Of a stretch of DNA of 64,000 nucleotides, positions 8,924 through 20,294 are shown piece after piece (the stretch's first letter is position 1; the number at the start of each line of letters is the position of its first letter). A model generated the notes under the pieces. The model was not told the origin of the DNA, made no database searches, and saw only the letters and a list, made by a program, of their open reading frames with translations. Origin of the DNA: Allobosea lupini (GTDB lineage: Bacteria > Pseudomonadota > Alphaproteobacteria > Rhizobiales > Beijerinckiaceae). The translations under genes and the position numbers were made by a program. The DNA lies in assembly GCF_900109525.1 (NCBI RefSeq), contig NZ_FOAN01000001.1, forward strand, positions 496,001 to 560,000. The letters run 5' to 3'.

Positions 8924-10963
8924 TCACCCGCGGGCCATGAGGTACCAAGTCACCAGCCCGGCGACGCCGATCAGCATGGCGAAGGCATAGTGGTAGACAT
9001 AGCCGGTCTGCAGCCGCACGACCCGGTTGGTCACGTCGACGACACGGGCCGAGACCCCGTCCGGGCCGAGGCCGTCGATGACGGCGCCGTCGCCCTTCTT
9101 CCAGAGGAAACGGCCGAGCCACATCGCCGGACGTACGAACAGGAAGTCGTAGATTTCGTCGAAGTACCACTTGTTGAGCAGGAACTTGTAGAGCACCGGG
9201 TTGGCGGCGGCGAGCTTGCCGGGCACCTCTGGGCGCAGCACGTACATGTAGAGCGCGAGCAGGAAGCCGATCAGCATCGCGACGAAGGGCGACCAGACCA
9301 CCCATTTCGGCACTTCGTGCATGGCATGGAGGATGTGGTTATCCTTGCCGGTGAACAGCGCCGCCTTCCAGAAGTGCTCATAGTCGTGGCCGATGAACGC
9401 CTCCTTGAAGACGTAGCCGGCCACCAACGCACCGAGCGACAGCACGGCGAGCGGGATCAGCATGACGAGCGGGCTCTCATGCGGCGTGTGGTCGTGACCA
9501 TGGCCATGGCCGTGATCGTCGTGAGCATGCGCGGCGTGGGCATGGTCGTCATGCCCATGACCATGCGCGTGATCGTCGTGGCCGTAAGCGGCATGGCCGT
9601 GGCCGCCCCAGCGCGGGGCGCCCTCGAAGGTCATGAAGTAGAGCCGCCAGGAGTAGAACGAGGTCATCAGCGCGGCGACGACCAGCAGCACGAAGGCATA
9701 GGAGCTGGCGAAGCCGCCATGCGCCACCGAGGCGTAAGCGCTCTCGATGATCGCATCCTTGGAGAAGTAACCGGCGAAGAGGGGAAAGCCGGTCAGCGCC
9801 AGCGTGCCGATCGTCATGGCCGCAGCAGTCAGCGGGATATGCTTCCTGAGGCCGCCCATGTTCCGCATGTCCTGCTCATGGTGCATCGCATGGATGACCG
9901 AGCCGGCGCCCAGGAACAGCAGCGCCTTGAAGAAGGCGTGGGTGAACAGATGGAAGATGCCGGCCGAGTAGGCGCCGACGCCCATCGCCACGAACATGTA
10001 GCCTAGCTGCGAGCAGGTCGAATAGGCGATGACGCGCTTGATGTCGTTCTGCACCAGGCCGACGGTCGCGGCGAAGAAGGCGGTGGTGGCGCCGATGACG
10101 ACGACGACAGTGAGCGCGACCGGTGCGTATTCGAAGATCGGCGACAGGCGCGCCACCATGAAGACGCCGGCGGTGACCATGGTCGCGGCATGGATCAGCG
10201 CCGAGACCGGGGTCGGGCCTTCCATCGCGTCCGGCAGCCAGGTGTGAAGCAGGAACTGCGCCGACTTGCCCATGGCGCCCATGAACAGCAGCAGGCAGGT
10301 CAGCGTCAGCGCGTTCCAGTCATAGCCGAGGAAGCGGAAGCTGCGCTCCGTAAGACCGGCGATCTGCGGGAAGATGCTGTCGAAGGCGACCGAGCCTGTC
10401 AGCACGAAGACCAGGAAGATGCCGAGCAGGAAGCCGAAATCGCCGACGCGGTTGACGACGAAGGCCTTGATCGCCGCGGCGTTGGCCGAAGGCTTCTGGT
10501 ACCAGAAGCCGATCAGGAGATAGGAGGCGAGACCGACGCCTTCCCAGCCGAAGAACATCTGCACGAGGTTGTCGGCGGTCACCAGCATCAGCATGGCGAA
10601 GGTGAACAGCGACAGGTACGCGAAGAAGCGCGGCCGCGACGGGTCCTCGTGCATGTACCCGATCGAATAGAGGTGCACGAGCGAGGAGACGGTGTTGACG
10701 ACGACCAGCATGACCGCGGTCAGCGTGTCGATGCGGAAGGCCCAGTCGACGCGCAGGTCGGCCGAGGCCAGCCAGGTCGCGACCTGGACGCGTGTGGTGC
10801 CGGAGCCGAAGCCGACCTGGATGAAGGCGACCCAGGACAGCGCCGCCGAGATCAGCAGCAGCGTGGTGGTGACGATCTCCGAGGCTCGCGCGCCGATCAG
10901 CCGGCCGAAGAGGCCGGCGATCAGGAAGCCGATCAGGGGAAGGAAGACGATCGCTTGATACAT
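8924..10963 (-). CDS. nuoL: NADH-quinone oxidoreductase subunit L with His-rich loop
   Basis: A 679-residue antiporter-like subunit with the long lateral helix of complex I. Conserved parts include [39 protein letters not shown] and [17 protein letters not shown]; the C-terminal anchor helix is near 650-678. Between about residues 455 and 495 there is an unusual hydrophilic insert made of His, Asp, Gly and Ala, with about 17 histidines in some 42 residues (pattern [10 protein letters not shown] repeated). The insert falls in a loop after the core membrane helices, so it should not disturb the proton path. nuoK lies 26 bp upstream and nuoM one base downstream. Confidence 0.96.
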   Translation of the reverse strand: MYQAIVFLPLIGFLIAGLFGRLIGARASEIVTTTLLLISAALSWVAFIQVGFGSGTTRVQVATWLASADLRVDWAFRIDTLTAVMLVVVNTVSSLVHLYSIGYMHEDPSRPRFFAYLSLFTFAMLMLVTADNLVQMFFGWEGVGLASYLLIGFWYQKPSANAAAIKAFVVNRVGDFGFLLGIFLVFVLTGSVAFDSIFPQIAGLTERSFRFLGYDWNALTLTCLLLFMGAMGKSAQFLLHTWLPDAMEGPTPVSALIHAATMVTAGVFMVARLSPIFEYAPVALTVVVVIGATTAFFAATVGLVQNDIKRVIAYSTCSQLGYMFVAMGVGAYSAGIFHLFTHAFFKALLFLGAGSVIHAMHHEQDMRNMGGLRKHIPLTAAAMTIGTLALTGFPLFAGYFSKDAIIESAYASVAHGGFASSYAFVLLVVAALMTSFYSWRLYFMTFEGAPRWGGHGHAAYGHDDHAHGHGHDDHAHAAHAHDDHGHGHGHDHTPHESPLVMLIPLAVLSLGALVAGYVFKEAFIGHDYEHFWKAALFTGKDNHILHAMHEVPKWVVWSPFVAMLIGFLLALYMYVLRPEVPGKLAAANPVLYKFLLNKWYFDEIYDFLFVRPAMWLGRFLWKKGDGAVIDGLGPDGVSARVVDVTNRVVRLQTGYVYHYAFAMLIGVAGLVTWYLMARG

Positions 10964-10989
10964 GGCAGGTTACGGGCGCGTCGCCGCGC

Positions 10990-11298
10990 TCAGCCTTTCA
11001 TCATGTTGATGTCTTCCACCGCGATCGTGCCGCGGTTGCGGAAGTAGACGACGAGAATGGCGAGCCCGATCGCGGCCTCGGCGGCGGCGACGGTCAAAAC
11101 CAGCATCGCGAAGACCTGGCCGACGATATCGTTCAGGAAGCTCGAGAAGGCGACGAAGTTGAGGTTGACCGAGAGCAGGATCAGCTCGATCGACATCAGG
11201 ATGACGATGACGTTCTTGCGGTTGATGAAGATGCCGAGCACGCCGAGCGTGAACAGGATCGCAGCGACCGCGAGGTAAGATCCAAGCCCGACCATCAC
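10990..11298 (-). CDS. nuoK: NADH-quinone oxidoreductase subunit K
   Basis: A 102-residue membrane subunit of complex I with three transmembrane helices: about 4-23, 29-50 and 62-83. The two conserved membrane glutamates lie in [17 protein letters not shown] and in [13 protein letters not shown], both needed for energy coupling in studied homologues. The start codon overlaps the nuoJ stop by 4 bp (ATGA), so the two are translationally coupled, as usual. Confidence 0.96.
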   Translation of the reverse strand: MMVGLGSYLAVAAILFTLGVLGIFINRKNVIVILMSIELILLSVNLNFVAFSSFLNDIVGQVFAMLVLTVAAAEAAIGLAILVVYFRNRGTIAVEDINMMKG

Positions 11299-11918
11299 GC
11301 CATCTCCTCGGGAACGCCGGCGCGCGAGGGCACCTGCTTCACATCCATCGCCGCAGCCTTGGTGCGGGCGTTCTGGGTCGGGATATCCTGGCGCTTGATG
11401 CCCTTGCGGTCGCGCAGCGTCAGCACGATCGCGCCGATCATCGCGACCAGGAGCACGAGGCCGGCCGCCTGGAAATAGTAGATGTACTTCGTGTAGAGCA
11501 CCTGGCCGAGCGCCGCGGTGTTGGTGACATTGGCCGGGATCGCCGCGACGGGCGCACGCACGATCTGCGGATCGATCACCCAGGCGCCGACGACCAGCAG
11601 CAATTCGACCGCGAAGATCAGTCCGATCAGGCCGCCGATCGGCAGGTATTGCAGGAAGCCCTGGCGCAACTCGGCGAAATCGACGTCGAGCATCATCACC
11701 ACGAAGAGGAAGAGCACCGCGACCGCGCCGACATAGACGACGACCAGCAGCATCGCCAGGAACTCGGCCCCGAGCAGCAGGAACAGGCCCGCCGCGTTGA
11801 CGAAGGCGAGGATCAGGAACAACACCGAATGCACCGGGTTGCGCGCCGAAATCACCATCAGCGCCGAGGCGATGGTGACGCCTGAGAAGAGATAGAAGAA
11901 AGCCGCTGCGGCATTCAT
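11295..11918 (-). CDS. nuoJ: NADH-quinone oxidoreductase subunit J
   Basis: A 207-residue membrane subunit of complex I with five predicted helices. The second and third helices show the family pattern [23 protein letters not shown] and [18 protein letters not shown]. The C-terminal tail after residue 165 is charged and holds a short Thr/Lys-rich stretch, common in this order. The open frame extends 36 codons upstream, but ATG 11918 gives the family N-terminus [20 protein letters not shown]; the upstream residues are Arg/Pro-rich and unlike a leader. About 130 bp separate it from nuoI, an unusually wide gap in this operon. Its stop overlaps nuoK. Confidence 0.94.
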   Translation of the reverse strand: MNAAAAFFYLFSGVTIASALMVISARNPVHSVLFLILAFVNAAGLFLLLGAEFLAMLLVVVYVGAVAVLFLFVVMMLDVDFAELRQGFLQYLPIGGLIGLIFAVELLLVVGAWVIDPQIVRAPVAAIPANVTNTAALGQVLYTKYIYYFQAAGLVLLVAMIGAIVLTLRDRKGIKRQDIPTQNARTKAAAMDVKQVPSRAGVPEEMA

Positions 11919-12047
11919 CTTCGCCAGCCTTTCCGCCCTTGCCGGCGGCCCTCGTTTCATCAAGCGGCGGGCTCGAGTCCCGCCGCAGTTTGGAGCGTCT
12001 ATAGTCAGGCCCGCCCAGCGCGACAACCGCGCGACGGGCCGCAGTTC

Positions 12048-12536
12048 TCAGCGATACGGCGCATCCATCGCGATGTTGCGCGCGATCTCGCGTTCCCAGC
12101 GGGCGCCGTTATCGAGCAGCTTGTCCTTGTCGTAGAACAGCTCCTCGCGCGTCTCGGTGGCGAACTCGAAATTCGGCCCCTCGACGATGGCGTCGACCGG
12201 GCAGGCCTCCTGGCAGAAGCCGCAATAGATGCACTTGGTCATGTCGATGTCGTAGCGCGTCGTGCGGCGGGTGCCGTCATTGCGGCGCGGGCCGGCCTCG
12301 ATCGTGATCGCCTGCGCCGGGCAGATCGCCTCGCAGAGCTTGCAGGCGATGCAGCGTTCCTCGCCGTTCGGATAGCGGCGCAGCGCGTGCTCGCCCCGGA
12401 AGCGCGGCGAGAGTACGCCCTTCTCGAAGGGGTAGTTCAGCGTCGCCTTCGGCTTGAAGAAATAGCGCATCGACAAGGCGAACGCGCCGACGAACTCCTT
12501 GAGGAGCAGTCCCTTGGCGGCTTGCGCGAGTGACAT
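12048..12536 (-). CDS. nuoI: NADH-quinone oxidoreductase subunit I
   Basis: A 162-residue ferredoxin-like subunit of the peripheral arm that carries clusters N6a and N6b and passes electrons from NuoG toward NuoB. Two complete 4Fe-4S motifs are present: [12 protein letters not shown] at about 62-73 and [12 protein letters not shown] at about 102-113. The N-terminal 30 residues form the amphipathic membrane-docking helix. It follows the extra small membrane protein gene by 21 bp. Confidence 0.96.
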   Translation of the reverse strand: MSLAQAAKGLLLKEFVGAFALSMRYFFKPKATLNYPFEKGVLSPRFRGEHALRRYPNGEERCIACKLCEAICPAQAITIEAGPRRNDGTRRTTRYDIDMTKCIYCGFCQEACPVDAIVEGPNFEFATETREELFYDKDKLLDNGARWEREIARNIAMDAPYR

Positions 12537-12557
12537 CCGTCTCGTCCTTCTCTCGTC

Positions 12558-12797
12558 TCAGCCAAACAGAGTCCGGCCGATCAGGTAACCGACGATGGGC
12601 AGACCGCCCACCGAAACCACCAGCACCGCCGCCTTCAACAGGCGGATGCGCCGTTCGTAGTCGTCCTTCTCGGCCTCAGTCTTCGAGCTGTCGGTGCGGC
12701 GCAAGGCGCCGACCACCAGTCCAGTGACGAGCCGATACTCGATCAGGCCGACGACGAAGCCGATCAGGGCTCCGATCAGGCCGGCCTGACCCGCCAT
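12558..12797 (-). CDS. Small two-helix membrane protein inside the nuo operon
   Basis: A 79-residue protein with a long hydrophobic, Gly-rich helix at about 4-31 (QAGLIGALIGFVVGLIEYRL), a charged middle with EAEKDDYERRIR near 41-51, and a second helix at about 54-75. It is not one of the fourteen standard nuo genes. The ATG at 12797 shares one base with the nuoH stop (TGATG), a strong sign of coupled translation and of being a real gene; nuoI follows after 21 bp. Because it is locked into the operon it may be an accessory subunit or assembly factor of the membrane arm, but nothing in the sequence proves this. The open frame upstream of 12797 is only nuoH in another frame. Confidence 0.75.
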   Translation of the reverse strand: MAGQAGLIGALIGFVVGLIEYRLVTGLVVGALRRTDSSKTEAEKDDYERRIRLLKAAVLVVSVGGLPIVGYLIGRTLFG

Positions 12798-13816
12798 CAG
12801 GGAGCGGGCCCCCAACCGGTGATCTGCAGCACCGCCGCCACGATCACGACGCAAGCCAGCGACAGAGGCAGGAAGACCTTCCAGCCCAGCCGCATCAGCT
12901 GGTCATAGCGGTAGCGCGGCACGAAGGCCTTCACCATCGCGAACATGAAGAAGACCAGCATCACCTTCAGCACGAACCAGACCACGCCCGGCAGCCAAGT
13001 GAAGGGCGCGATCGGGAACGGCGGCAGCCAGCCCCCGAGGAAGAGGATCGTGGTGAGCGAGCACATGGTCATGATCGCCACGTATTCGCCGAGCATGAAC
13101 AGCAGATAAGGGGTCGAGGAGTATTCGACCATGAAGCCCGCGACGAGCTCCGACTCCGCTTCGGCCAGATCGAAGGGCGGCCGGTTCGTCTCGGCCAGCG
13201 CCGAGATGAAGAAGACGATGAACATCGGGAAGAGCGGCAGCCAGTACCAGCCGAACAGGCCGGCCCTGGTGTTCTGCGCCTCGACGATCGCCGAGAGGTT
13301 GAGCGAGCCGACGCAGAGCAGCACGGTGACGATCACGAAGCCGATCGAGACCTCGTAGGAGACCATCTGCGCCGCCGAGCGCAGCGCGCTGAGGAACGGG
13401 TACTTCGAGTTCGAAGCCCAGCCGCCCATGATGATGCCGTAGACGCCGAGCGAGGAGATCGCGAAGATGTAGAGCACGCCGACATTGATGTCGGCGATCG
13501 CCCAGCCTTCCGCCACGGGGATCACCGCCCAGGCCGCCAGCGCCAGCAGGCAGGTGACCAGCGGCGCCAGCAAGAACACGCCCTTGTTGGAGCCCGAGGG
13601 TATGATCGGCTCCTTGAAGACGAATTTCAGCAGGTCGGCGAAGCTCTGCAGCAGGCCGAAGGGGCCGACGACGTTGGGGCCGCGACGCAGCTGCACCGCC
13701 GCCCAGACCTTGCGGTCGGCGAGCAGCATGAAGGCGATGAAGACCAGCAGCGCAACCAGCAGCAGCAGGCTCTTGCCGGCGATGATCGCGAGATCGAGGA
13801 CGAGGTCCCAGTTCAT
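12797..13816 (-). CDS. nuoH: NADH-quinone oxidoreductase subunit H
   Basis: A 339-residue membrane subunit that forms the quinone chamber at the junction of the two arms of complex I. Eight helices are expected. Diagnostic motifs are [20 protein letters not shown] near 33-52, the acidic loop [15 protein letters not shown] near 210-224 and the C-terminal [16 protein letters not shown]. Its stop overlaps the start of the extra small membrane protein gene by one base; its start is 6 bp after nuoG. Confidence 0.96.
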   Translation of the reverse strand: MNWDLVLDLAIIAGKSLLLLVALLVFIAFMLLADRKVWAAVQLRRGPNVVGPFGLLQSFADLLKFVFKEPIIPSGSNKGVFLLAPLVTCLLALAAWAVIPVAEGWAIADINVGVLYIFAISSLGVYGIIMGGWASNSKYPFLSALRSAAQMVSYEVSIGFVIVTVLLCVGSLNLSAIVEAQNTRAGLFGWYWLPLFPMFIVFFISALAETNRPPFDLAEAESELVAGFMVEYSSTPYLLFMLGEYVAIMTMCSLTTILFLGGWLPPFPIAPFTWLPGVVWFVLKVMLVFFMFAMVKAFVPRYRYDQLMRLGWKVFLPLSLACVVIVAAVLQITGWGPAP

Positions 13817-13822
13817 CGAGGC

Positions 13823-15886
13823 TTACTCCGCCGCCTGGCGCATGCGGCCGGAGGCCAGCGCCGAGCATTCCGCCATCACCGCCGAAGCGCGGGCGATCGG
13901 GTTCGTGGTGTAGAAGTCGGCGATGGCCGGGGTAAAGCCGGACTTGTCGGTCGCGCCGCCCTGCCCGGCCAGCTTCGCCAGTCCGGAGCGATCGCTTTCG
14001 GCGACCGTATCGACTGCCGCGAAATGCGGATGGGCGGCATAGAGCTCGCGGCGCAGTGCCGACAGAGAATCGAAGGGCAGCGGCTTGCCGAGCGACGCGG
14101 AGAGCGCGCGCAGGATCGCCCAGTCCTCCTTGGCATCGCCCGGCGGGAAGGTGGCGCGCGCCGCCATCTGAACCCGCCCTTCCGTGTTGACGAAGGTGCC
14201 GGATTTCTCGGTGTAGGCCGCGCCCGGCAGGATCACGTCGGCGCGGTGCGCGCCCTTGTCGCCATGGCTGCCCTGGTAGACGACGAAGGCGCCGGCCGGA
14301 ACCTCGACCTCGTCGGCGCCGAGCAGGAAGAGCACGTCGAGCGCGCCCTCCCTGGTCATGCCGGCGACGTCGAGACCGCCCTCGCCCGGCACGAAGCCGA
14401 GATCGAGACCGCCGACGCGGGCGGCCGCGGTGTGCAGCACGCCAAAACCGTTCCAGCCGTCCTTGACCGCGCCGAGGACCTCGGCCGCCTTGGCCGCGAG
14501 CGAGAGCACGGCGGCGCCGTCGCCGCGGGTGAGAGCGCCCTGCCCGACCAGCACCATCGGCCGCTCGCCGGCCGCACCGGCGCGCTTGACCAGATCGGCC
14601 AGCGTCTCGGCGCCGGCGCCGAGATAGTCATAGGCATAGGTCAGGTCGACGGCCTCGCCGATCAGCGAGACCTTGAAGTCGCCGCGCAGCCAGCGCTTGC
14701 GGATGCGGGCGTTGACGATCGGCGCCTCGCGGCGCGGGTTCGAGCCGATGATAAGCAGCGAGGTCGCGTCCTCGATGCCGGCGATGCCGGTGTTGAGGAT
14801 GTAGCTGGCCCGGCCGAAGGCCGGGTCGAGCTTCGCCCCATCCTGGCGGCAGTCGAGATTGGCCGAGCCGAGGCCGGCCATCAGCGCCTTCAGCGCATAC
14901 ATCTCCTCGACCGCTGCGAGATCCCCGGCGATGGCGCCGATCCGCTCGGGCTTGGCGGCCTTGAGCTTGGACGCGACCAGCGCGAGCGCCTCGGTCCAGC
15001 TCGCCGGACGCAGGGCGCCGTTCTCGCGGATATAGGGCCGATCGAGCCGCTGGGTGCGGAGGCCGTCGGCGATGTGGCGGGTCTTGTCGGAGATCCATTC
15101 CTCGTTCACCGCCTCGTTGACGCGCGGCAGAACGCGCATCACCTCACGGCCGCGCGAGTCGACGCGGATCGCCGAGCCGACCGCGTCCATCACGTCGATG
15201 GATTCGGTCTTGGTCAGCTCCCACGGCCGGGCCTTGTTCTGGTAGGGCTTGGAGGTCAGGGCGCCGACCGGGCAAAGGTCGACGACATTGCCCTGCAACT
15301 CCGAGCTCATCGCGTGCTCGAGATAGGTGGTGATCTCCATGTCCTCGCCGCGGCCGATCGCGCCGAGGTCGGAGGCGCCGGCGACCTCGGTGGTGAAGCG
15401 GACGCAGCGCGTGCACTGGATGCAGCGCGTCATCGAGGTCTTGACCAGCGGGCCGATATACTTGTCCTCGACGGCGCGCTTGTTCTCGGCATAGCGCGAG
15501 GTGTCGACGCCGTAGGCCATGGCCTGGTCCTGCAGGTCGCACTCGCCGCCCTGGTCGCAGATCGGGCAGTCGAGCGGGTGGTTGATGAGCAGGAACTCCA
15601 TCACCCCTTCGCGCGCCTTCTTGACCATGGGCGACTTGGTCAGCACGACCGGCGGCTCGCCATTCGGGCCTGGGCGCAGGTCGCGCACGCCGATGGCGCA
15701 GGAGGCCTGCGGCTTCGGCGGGCCACCCTTCACCTCGACCAGGCACATGCGGCAATTGCCGGCGATCGAGAGCCGCTCATGGAAGCAGAAGCGCGGAACC
15801 TCGGCGCCAGCCGCCTCGCAGGCCTGGAGCACGGTGTACTCCGGCGGGACGTCGACCTCGATGCCGTCGATGAGGAGTTTGGTCAT
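13823..15886 (-). CDS. nuoG: NADH-quinone oxidoreductase subunit G
   Basis: A 687-residue iron-sulfur subunit of the peripheral arm. The N-terminal region has a 2Fe-2S ferredoxin fold ([15 protein letters not shown]), then [14 protein letters not shown] for N5 with its histidine ligand and [10 protein letters not shown] plus CPVGAL for N4. The remaining two-thirds is a molybdopterin-oxidoreductase-like domain that binds no cofactor in known complexes. The start ATG 15886 begins the family N-terminus [20 protein letters not shown]; an 18-codon upstream extension of the frame is rejected because it overlaps nuoF. It lies 4 bp after nuoF and 6 bp before nuoH. Confidence 0.95.
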   Translation of the reverse strand: MTKLLIDGIEVDVPPEYTVLQACEAAGAEVPRFCFHERLSIAGNCRMCLVEVKGGPPKPQASCAIGVRDLRPGPNGEPPVVLTKSPMVKKAREGVMEFLLINHPLDCPICDQGGECDLQDQAMAYGVDTSRYAENKRAVEDKYIGPLVKTSMTRCIQCTRCVRFTTEVAGASDLGAIGRGEDMEITTYLEHAMSSELQGNVVDLCPVGALTSKPYQNKARPWELTKTESIDVMDAVGSAIRVDSRGREVMRVLPRVNEAVNEEWISDKTRHIADGLRTQRLDRPYIRENGALRPASWTEALALVASKLKAAKPERIGAIAGDLAAVEEMYALKALMAGLGSANLDCRQDGAKLDPAFGRASYILNTGIAGIEDATSLLIIGSNPRREAPIVNARIRKRWLRGDFKVSLIGEAVDLTYAYDYLGAGAETLADLVKRAGAAGERPMVLVGQGALTRGDGAAVLSLAAKAAEVLGAVKDGWNGFGVLHTAAARVGGLDLGFVPGEGGLDVAGMTREGALDVLFLLGADEVEVPAGAFVVYQGSHGDKGAHRADVILPGAAYTEKSGTFVNTEGRVQMAARATFPPGDAKEDWAILRALSASLGKPLPFDSLSALRRELYAAHPHFAAVDTVAESDRSGLAKLAGQGGATDKSGFTPAIADFYTTNPIARASAVMAECSALASGRMRQAAE

Positions 15887-15890
15887 GGTC

Positions 15891-17195
15891 TCACTCCGCC
15901 GCCATGAGCCTGACCGGCTCGCCATGCGGGTTGGCGGCATAGTCGTCGATGCGCTGCTCGATCTCGTGACGGAAATGGTGGATCAGGCCCTGGATCGGCC
16001 AGGCGGCAGCATCGCCCAGCGCGCAGATGGTGTGGCCCTCGATCTGCTTGGAAACGTCGAGCAGCATGTCGATCTCGCGCTTCTGAGCGCGACCTTCGGC
16101 CATGCGGTTGACGACGCGCCACATCCAGCCGGTGCCCTCGCGGCAGGGCGTGCACTGGCCGCAGCTCTCATGCTTGTAGAAATAGCTGATGCGGGCGATG
16201 GCGCGGATGATGTCGGTCGACTTGTCCATGACGATCACCGCCGCCGTGCCGAGGCCCGACTTCAGCTTGGAGAGCGAGTCGAAATCCATCGGCGTGTCGA
16301 TGATCTGCTCGGCCGGCACCATGCGCACCGACGAGCCGCCGGGGATGACCGCCTTGAGGTTGTCCCAGCCGCCGCGGATGCCGCCGCAATGGCGATCGAT
16401 CAGCTCCCGGAATGTCAGGCCCATCGCCTCTTCGACGTTGCAGGGCTTGTTCACATGCCCGGAGACGCAGAACAGCTTGGTGCCGACATTGTTCGGCGTG
16501 CCGATCGATGAGAACCAGCTCGCGCCACGGCGCAGGATGGTCGGCGCGACCGCGATCGACTCGACGTTGTTGACGGTGGTCGGGCAGCCGTAGAGGCCGA
16601 CATTGGCCGGGAAAGGCGGCTTCAGCCGAGGCATGCCCTTCTTGCCTTCGAGGCTCTCCAGCAGCGCCGTCTCTTCACCGCAGATATAGGCGCCGGCGCC
16701 GTGATGCACATAGAGATCAAAGGGATAGCCGTGCTTGTTGTTCTTGCCGATGAGGTTCGCCTCATAGGCCTCGTCAACGGCACGCTGCAGCGCCTCGCGC
16801 TCGCGGACATATTCGCCGCGGATGTAGATGTAGGCGGCGTGTGCGCCCATGGCGAAGGAGGCGATCAGGCAGCCCTCGACCAGCGTATGCGGGTCGTTGC
16901 GCATGATCTCGCGGTCCTTGCAGGTGCCGGGCTCCGACTCGTCGGCGTTGACGACGAGGTAGTGCGGGCGCCCGTCGCTCTGCTTGGGCATGAACGACCA
17001 TTTCAGGCCGGTCGGGAAGCCGGCGCCGCCCCGCCCGCGCAGGCCCGACTTCTTCATCTCGTCGATGATCCAGTCGCGCCCCTGCTCGAGCAGGAACTTG
17101 GTGCCGTCCCAGGCACCACGCTGCATGGCGCCCTTCAGCGACAGGTCATGGAGGCCGTAGAGATTGGTGAAGATGCGGTCGCGATCAGCAAGCAT
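15891..17195 (-). CDS. nuoF: NADH-quinone oxidoreductase subunit F
   Basis: A 434-residue subunit that binds NADH, FMN and cluster N3, where electrons enter complex I. The glycine-rich NADH/FMN loop [16 protein letters not shown] is near 52-67, [14 protein letters not shown] near 83-96 and [14 protein letters not shown] near 174-187. The N3 ligands are in [16 protein letters not shown] near 350-365 with the fourth cysteine in HTICALGD near 396. Lengths and motifs are standard. nuoE lies 10 bp upstream and nuoG 4 bp downstream. Confidence 0.96.
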   Translation of the reverse strand: MLADRDRIFTNLYGLHDLSLKGAMQRGAWDGTKFLLEQGRDWIIDEMKKSGLRGRGGAGFPTGLKWSFMPKQSDGRPHYLVVNADESEPGTCKDREIMRNDPHTLVEGCLIASFAMGAHAAYIYIRGEYVREREALQRAVDEAYEANLIGKNNKHGYPFDLYVHHGAGAYICGEETALLESLEGKKGMPRLKPPFPANVGLYGCPTTVNNVESIAVAPTILRRGASWFSSIGTPNNVGTKLFCVSGHVNKPCNVEEAMGLTFRELIDRHCGGIRGGWDNLKAVIPGGSSVRMVPAEQIIDTPMDFDSLSKLKSGLGTAAVIVMDKSTDIIRAIARISYFYKHESCGQCTPCREGTGWMWRVVNRMAEGRAQKREIDMLLDVSKQIEGHTICALGDAAAWPIQGLIHHFRHEIEQRIDDYAANPHGEPVRLMAAE

Positions 17196-17205
17196 CGTTA
17201 TCGCC

Positions 17206-18450
17206 TCAGTTCGCCGGCTTGTCGCCGAGCTTGCTCTCCGGCCGCCAGCCGGTAGCGAGCTTCTTCGCCTGCGAGATCCAGTCGTCGCGGACCGCCCTGC
17301 CCTTGAAACCGGTCAGTCTTGCATCGACCCAGGCGAGTTCAGCCGGGGTCCAGGCAGAAATCTGGTCATAGTGCCAGACGCCCATCTCGTTGAGCATCTT
17401 GCCGAGCTTGGGACCGACGCCCCAGATCAGTTCGAGATCGTCGCCCTTGCCGTCGCGGGCCGCGGTCAGCAGAGCGGGCTTGGATTCGGGTACGGCTGGA
17501 GCCGGGTCCGTGGCGGGTGCAGCCTTGGCCGCCGGTGCCTTCGGAGCCTCGGTCTTGGCGGTGTCGTTGATCGCCTTGCTCGTCGCGGACGGGGTGTCCT
17601 GCGCGGCGCTCGCCGGCTGCTTCGGATCGGACGGCTGCGGGCGGCCGGGCGCGGCTGCCTCGGGAGCCGGCGCGGTCTTGACGTCGGTCGGGCCGGCCTT
17701 GGCCGCTGCGGCTGCAGTCTCCGCCTCCGCCTTGGCCTTGGCCTCGGCCGCAGCCTTCTCGCTGGCGATCCTGATCGCGGCCTCTTCGCGCTGCCTGGTG
17801 ATGCGGGCCTGCCAGTCGCCGGCACCAATCACCGAACCGTCGAACAGGGCCGGGTCCTTCAGCGTGTCGCCGCCGCCGAGCGGCTCCGAGCAGGAGCGGT
17901 CGACCTGCGGGCCGGGCTTGGTCGGGCGGCCGTGGCGCAGATCGTCCAGCAGCTTGCGGAAATTCTCAGGGTCGAGGTCTTCGTAGTAATCGAAATTGAT
18001 CTGCGCCATCGGGGCGTTGCAGCAGGCGCCGAGGCACTCGACCTCGAGCCAGGACAGCTTGCCGTCGGCCGTGACGGTCGACTGCGGGCCGATCACGTCC
18101 TCGCAGACCTTCTTCAGCGCTTCGGCACCCCGCAGGGCGCAGGGCGTCGTGCCACAGAGCTGGATGAAATGCGTGCCGACCGGCTGCAGGTTGAACATGG
18201 TGTAGAAGGTCGCGACCTCCAGCACCCGCATCGGCGCCATGCCAAGCTTATGGGCAACCGCCTCGATCGCGGCGCGCGGCAGCCAGCCATGATGCTGCTC
18301 CTGCGCCTTCCACAGCAGCGGGATCACGGCCGAGGCCTGCCGGCCTTCGGGGTACTTGGCGATCTGCTGGTCGGCCCAGTTCTCGTTCGCCGCATTGAAG
18401 GCGAAGGAGGCCGGCTGAACATGATCGGGCGCGAGACGACGGACGGACAT
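17206..18450 (-). CDS. nuoE: NADH-quinone oxidoreductase subunit E with C-terminal extension
   Basis: The first 200 residues are the thioredoxin-like 2Fe-2S subunit of complex I; the N1a ligands are Cys99, Cys104, Cys139 and Cys143 (CGTTPC and CLGAC). The protein is 414 residues, about twice the classical size. Residues 200-340 are a low-complexity linker rich in Ala, Pro, Lys and Glu, with [19 protein letters not shown] as a helical segment. Residues about 342-405 form a small helix-hairpin-helix-like domain with [16 protein letters not shown] and [18 protein letters not shown]. Similar extensions are known in Hyphomicrobiales, and the same small domain is found at the end of L21 ribosomal proteins of that group. 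The start overlaps the nuoD stop by one base. Confidence 0.93.
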   Translation of the reverse strand: MSVRRLAPDHVQPASFAFNAANENWADQQIAKYPEGRQASAVIPLLWKAQEQHHGWLPRAAIEAVAHKLGMAPMRVLEVATFYTMFNLQPVGTHFIQLCGTTPCALRGAEALKKVCEDVIGPQSTVTADGKLSWLEVECLGACCNAPMAQINFDYYEDLDPENFRKLLDDLRHGRPTKPGPQVDRSCSEPLGGGDTLKDPALFDGSVIGAGDWQARITRQREEAAIRIASEKAAAEAKAKAEAETAAAAAKAGPTDVKTAPAPEAAAPGRPQPSDPKQPASAAQDTPSATSKAINDTAKTEAPKAPAAKAAPATDPAPAVPESKPALLTAARDGKGDDLELIWGVGPKLGKMLNEMGVWHYDQISAWTPAELAWVDARLTGFKGRAVRDDWISQAKKLATGWRPESKLGDKPAN

Positions 18451-19640
18451 CAGCGGTCCACCTCACCAAAGACGATATCGAGGGAGCCGAGGATCGCGGA
18501 GACGTCGGCGAGCATGTGCTTGCGGCACATGAAATCCATGGCCTGGAGATGGGCGAAGCCCGGCGCCTTGATCTTGCAGCGATAGGGCTTGTTGGTGCCG
18601 TCGGAGACGAGATAGACGCCGAATTCGCCCTTCGGGGCCTCGACGGCGGCATAAACCTCGCCCTCGGGCACCTTGTAGCCCTCGGTGTACAGCTTGAAGT
18701 GGTGGATCAGCGCTTCCATCGAGCGCTTCATCTCGCCGCGCTTGGGCGGCACCATCTTGCCGTCGAGCGAGGAGACCGGGCCGCCGCCATCGGCCGCCAA
18801 CAGCTTCTCGCAGCACTGCTTCATGATGCGCACCGACTGGCGCATCTCTTCCATGCGGATGCAGTAGCGGTCGTAGCAGTCGCCGTTCTTGCCGACGGGG
18901 ATGTCGAATTCCATCTCCTCGTAGCACTCGTAGGGCTGCGACTTGCGCAGGTCCCAGGGCGCACCGGAGCCGCGCACCATCACGCCCGAGAAGCCCCATT
19001 TCCAGCAGGTTTCGAGATCGACGACGCCGATGTCGACATTGCGCTGCTTGAAGATGCGGTTGTCGGTGAGCAGGCCTTCGAGGTCGTCGCAGACCTTGAG
19101 GAACGGGTCGCACCACTCGGCGATGTCGTGGATGAGCGAGGTCGGCAGGTCCTGGTGGACGCCGCCCGGCCGGACATAGGCCGCGTGCATGCGCGCGCCG
19201 CAGGCCCGCTCGTAGAAGATCATCAGCTTTTCGCGCTCCTCGAAGCCCCACAGCGGTGGGGTGAGCGCGCCGACGTCCATCGCCTGCGTGGTGACGTTGA
19301 GGATGTGCGAGAGGATGCGGCCGATCTCGGAATAGAGCACCCGGATGAGCTGGCCGCGGCGCGGCACGGTCACGCCCATCAGCTTCTCGACCGCGAGCGC
19401 GTACGCATGCTCCTGGTTCATCGGCGCGACATAGTCGAGCCGGTCGAAATAGGGCACGGCCTGGAGATAGGTCTTGTGCTCGATCAGCTTCTCGGTGCCG
19501 CGATGCAGCAGGCCGATATGCGGATCGACGCGCTCGACGATCTCGCCGTCGAGCTCCAGCACCAGACGCAGCACGCCGTGCGCCGCCGGATGCTGCGGGC
19601 CGAAGTTGATCGAGAAATTGCGGATGTTGTGCTCTGACAT
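18450..19640 (-). CDS. nuoD: NADH-quinone oxidoreductase subunit D
   Basis: A 396-residue subunit homologous to the large subunit of nickel-iron hydrogenases; with NuoB it forms the quinone-binding site. Conserved parts are [20 protein letters not shown] at 14-33, including the quinone-site His, [11 protein letters not shown] near 127, [10 protein letters not shown] near 157-166 and the C-terminal [12 protein letters not shown] ending in the conserved Arg. NuoC and NuoD are separate here, not fused as in enterobacteria. One base overlaps nuoE; nuoC lies 12 bp upstream. Confidence 0.96.
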   Translation of the reverse strand: MSEHNIRNFSINFGPQHPAAHGVLRLVLELDGEIVERVDPHIGLLHRGTEKLIEHKTYLQAVPYFDRLDYVAPMNQEHAYALAVEKLMGVTVPRRGQLIRVLYSEIGRILSHILNVTTQAMDVGALTPPLWGFEEREKLMIFYERACGARMHAAYVRPGGVHQDLPTSLIHDIAEWCDPFLKVCDDLEGLLTDNRIFKQRNVDIGVVDLETCWKWGFSGVMVRGSGAPWDLRKSQPYECYEEMEFDIPVGKNGDCYDRYCIRMEEMRQSVRIMKQCCEKLLAADGGGPVSSLDGKMVPPKRGEMKRSMEALIHHFKLYTEGYKVPEGEVYAAVEAPKGEFGVYLVSDGTNKPYRCKIKAPGFAHLQAMDFMCRKHMLADVSAILGSLDIVFGEVDR

Positions 19641-19652
19641 CGCCCAGTCCGA

Positions 19653-20258
19653 TCAGGCCGTCTTGGCTTTTTCATCGCCCGGGAGGACGTATTCCGTCCC
19701 TTCCCAGGGCGAGAGGAAGTCGAAGTTGCGGAATTCCTGGTTCAGCTTCACCGGCTCGTAGACGACGCGCTTCTGCTCATCGTCGTAGCGGACCTCGACG
19801 AAGCCGGTCAGCGGGAAGTCCTTGCGCAGCGGATAGCCCTCGAAGCCGTAGTCGGTGAGGATGCGGCGCAGATCCGGATGGTTCGAGAACAGGATGCCGT
19901 AGAAATCGTAGGCCTCGCGCTCGTACCAGTTCGCTGCCGGGAAGACCTCGATCACGGAGGGGACCGGGGTCGCCTCGTCGGCCTGGACCTTGACGCGGAT
20001 GCGCCGGTTATGGCGCGGCGAGAGCAGGTGATAGACGACCTCGAAGCGCTTCTCGCGCTGCGGATAGTCGGCGCCGGCGATGTCGGTGAAATTGACGAAG
20101 CGGAAGCGCTGATCGTCATAGAGGGTCTTGAGGACCCGCACGATCTCGGCCGCCTCGGCCAGCACCGTGATCTCGTCGAAGGCGACGACGATGTCGGTCA
20201 CCGCGCCGGGCAGCGCCGCCTTGATCTCTTCGCCCAATGTCACGAGCGCTTCGCTCAT
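19653..20258 (-). CDS. nuoC: NADH-quinone oxidoreductase subunit C
   Basis: A 201-residue subunit of the peripheral arm (30-kDa type). The family signature is [22 protein letters not shown], seen near 117-138, followed by the [13 protein letters not shown] segment. The longest open frame begins 7 codons earlier, but ATG 20258 is preferred because AAGGTGAT precedes it and the protein then starts [12 protein letters not shown]. It lies 36 bp after nuoB and 12 bp before nuoD. Confidence 0.94.
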   Translation of the reverse strand: MSEALVTLGEEIKAALPGAVTDIVVAFDEITVLAEAAEIVRVLKTLYDDQRFRFVNFTDIAGADYPQREKRFEVVYHLLSPRHNRRIRVKVQADEATPVPSVIEVFPAANWYEREAYDFYGILFSNHPDLRRILTDYGFEGYPLRKDFPLTGFVEVRYDDEQKRVVYEPVKLNQEFRNFDFLSPWEGTEYVLPGDEKAKTA

Positions 20259-20294
20259 CGCATCACCTTCGCAAGCCACCGGTCGCCAAACGCC

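Noticed and set aside
9484..9600. Repeat-like DNA in nuoL as a CRISPR or tandem element
   Set aside because: Units are short and irregular and follow His/Asp/Gly codons; this is coding low complexity.
14024..15907. A 600-codon open frame on the plus strand opposite nuoG
   Set aside because: It mirrors nuoG exactly in GC-rich DNA, has the Gly/Arg/Asp/Ala-rich composition of antisense frames, and no family motif. Same for long plus-strand frames opposite lon, the peptide transporter genes (46.4-51.4 kb) and the type I ATPase.
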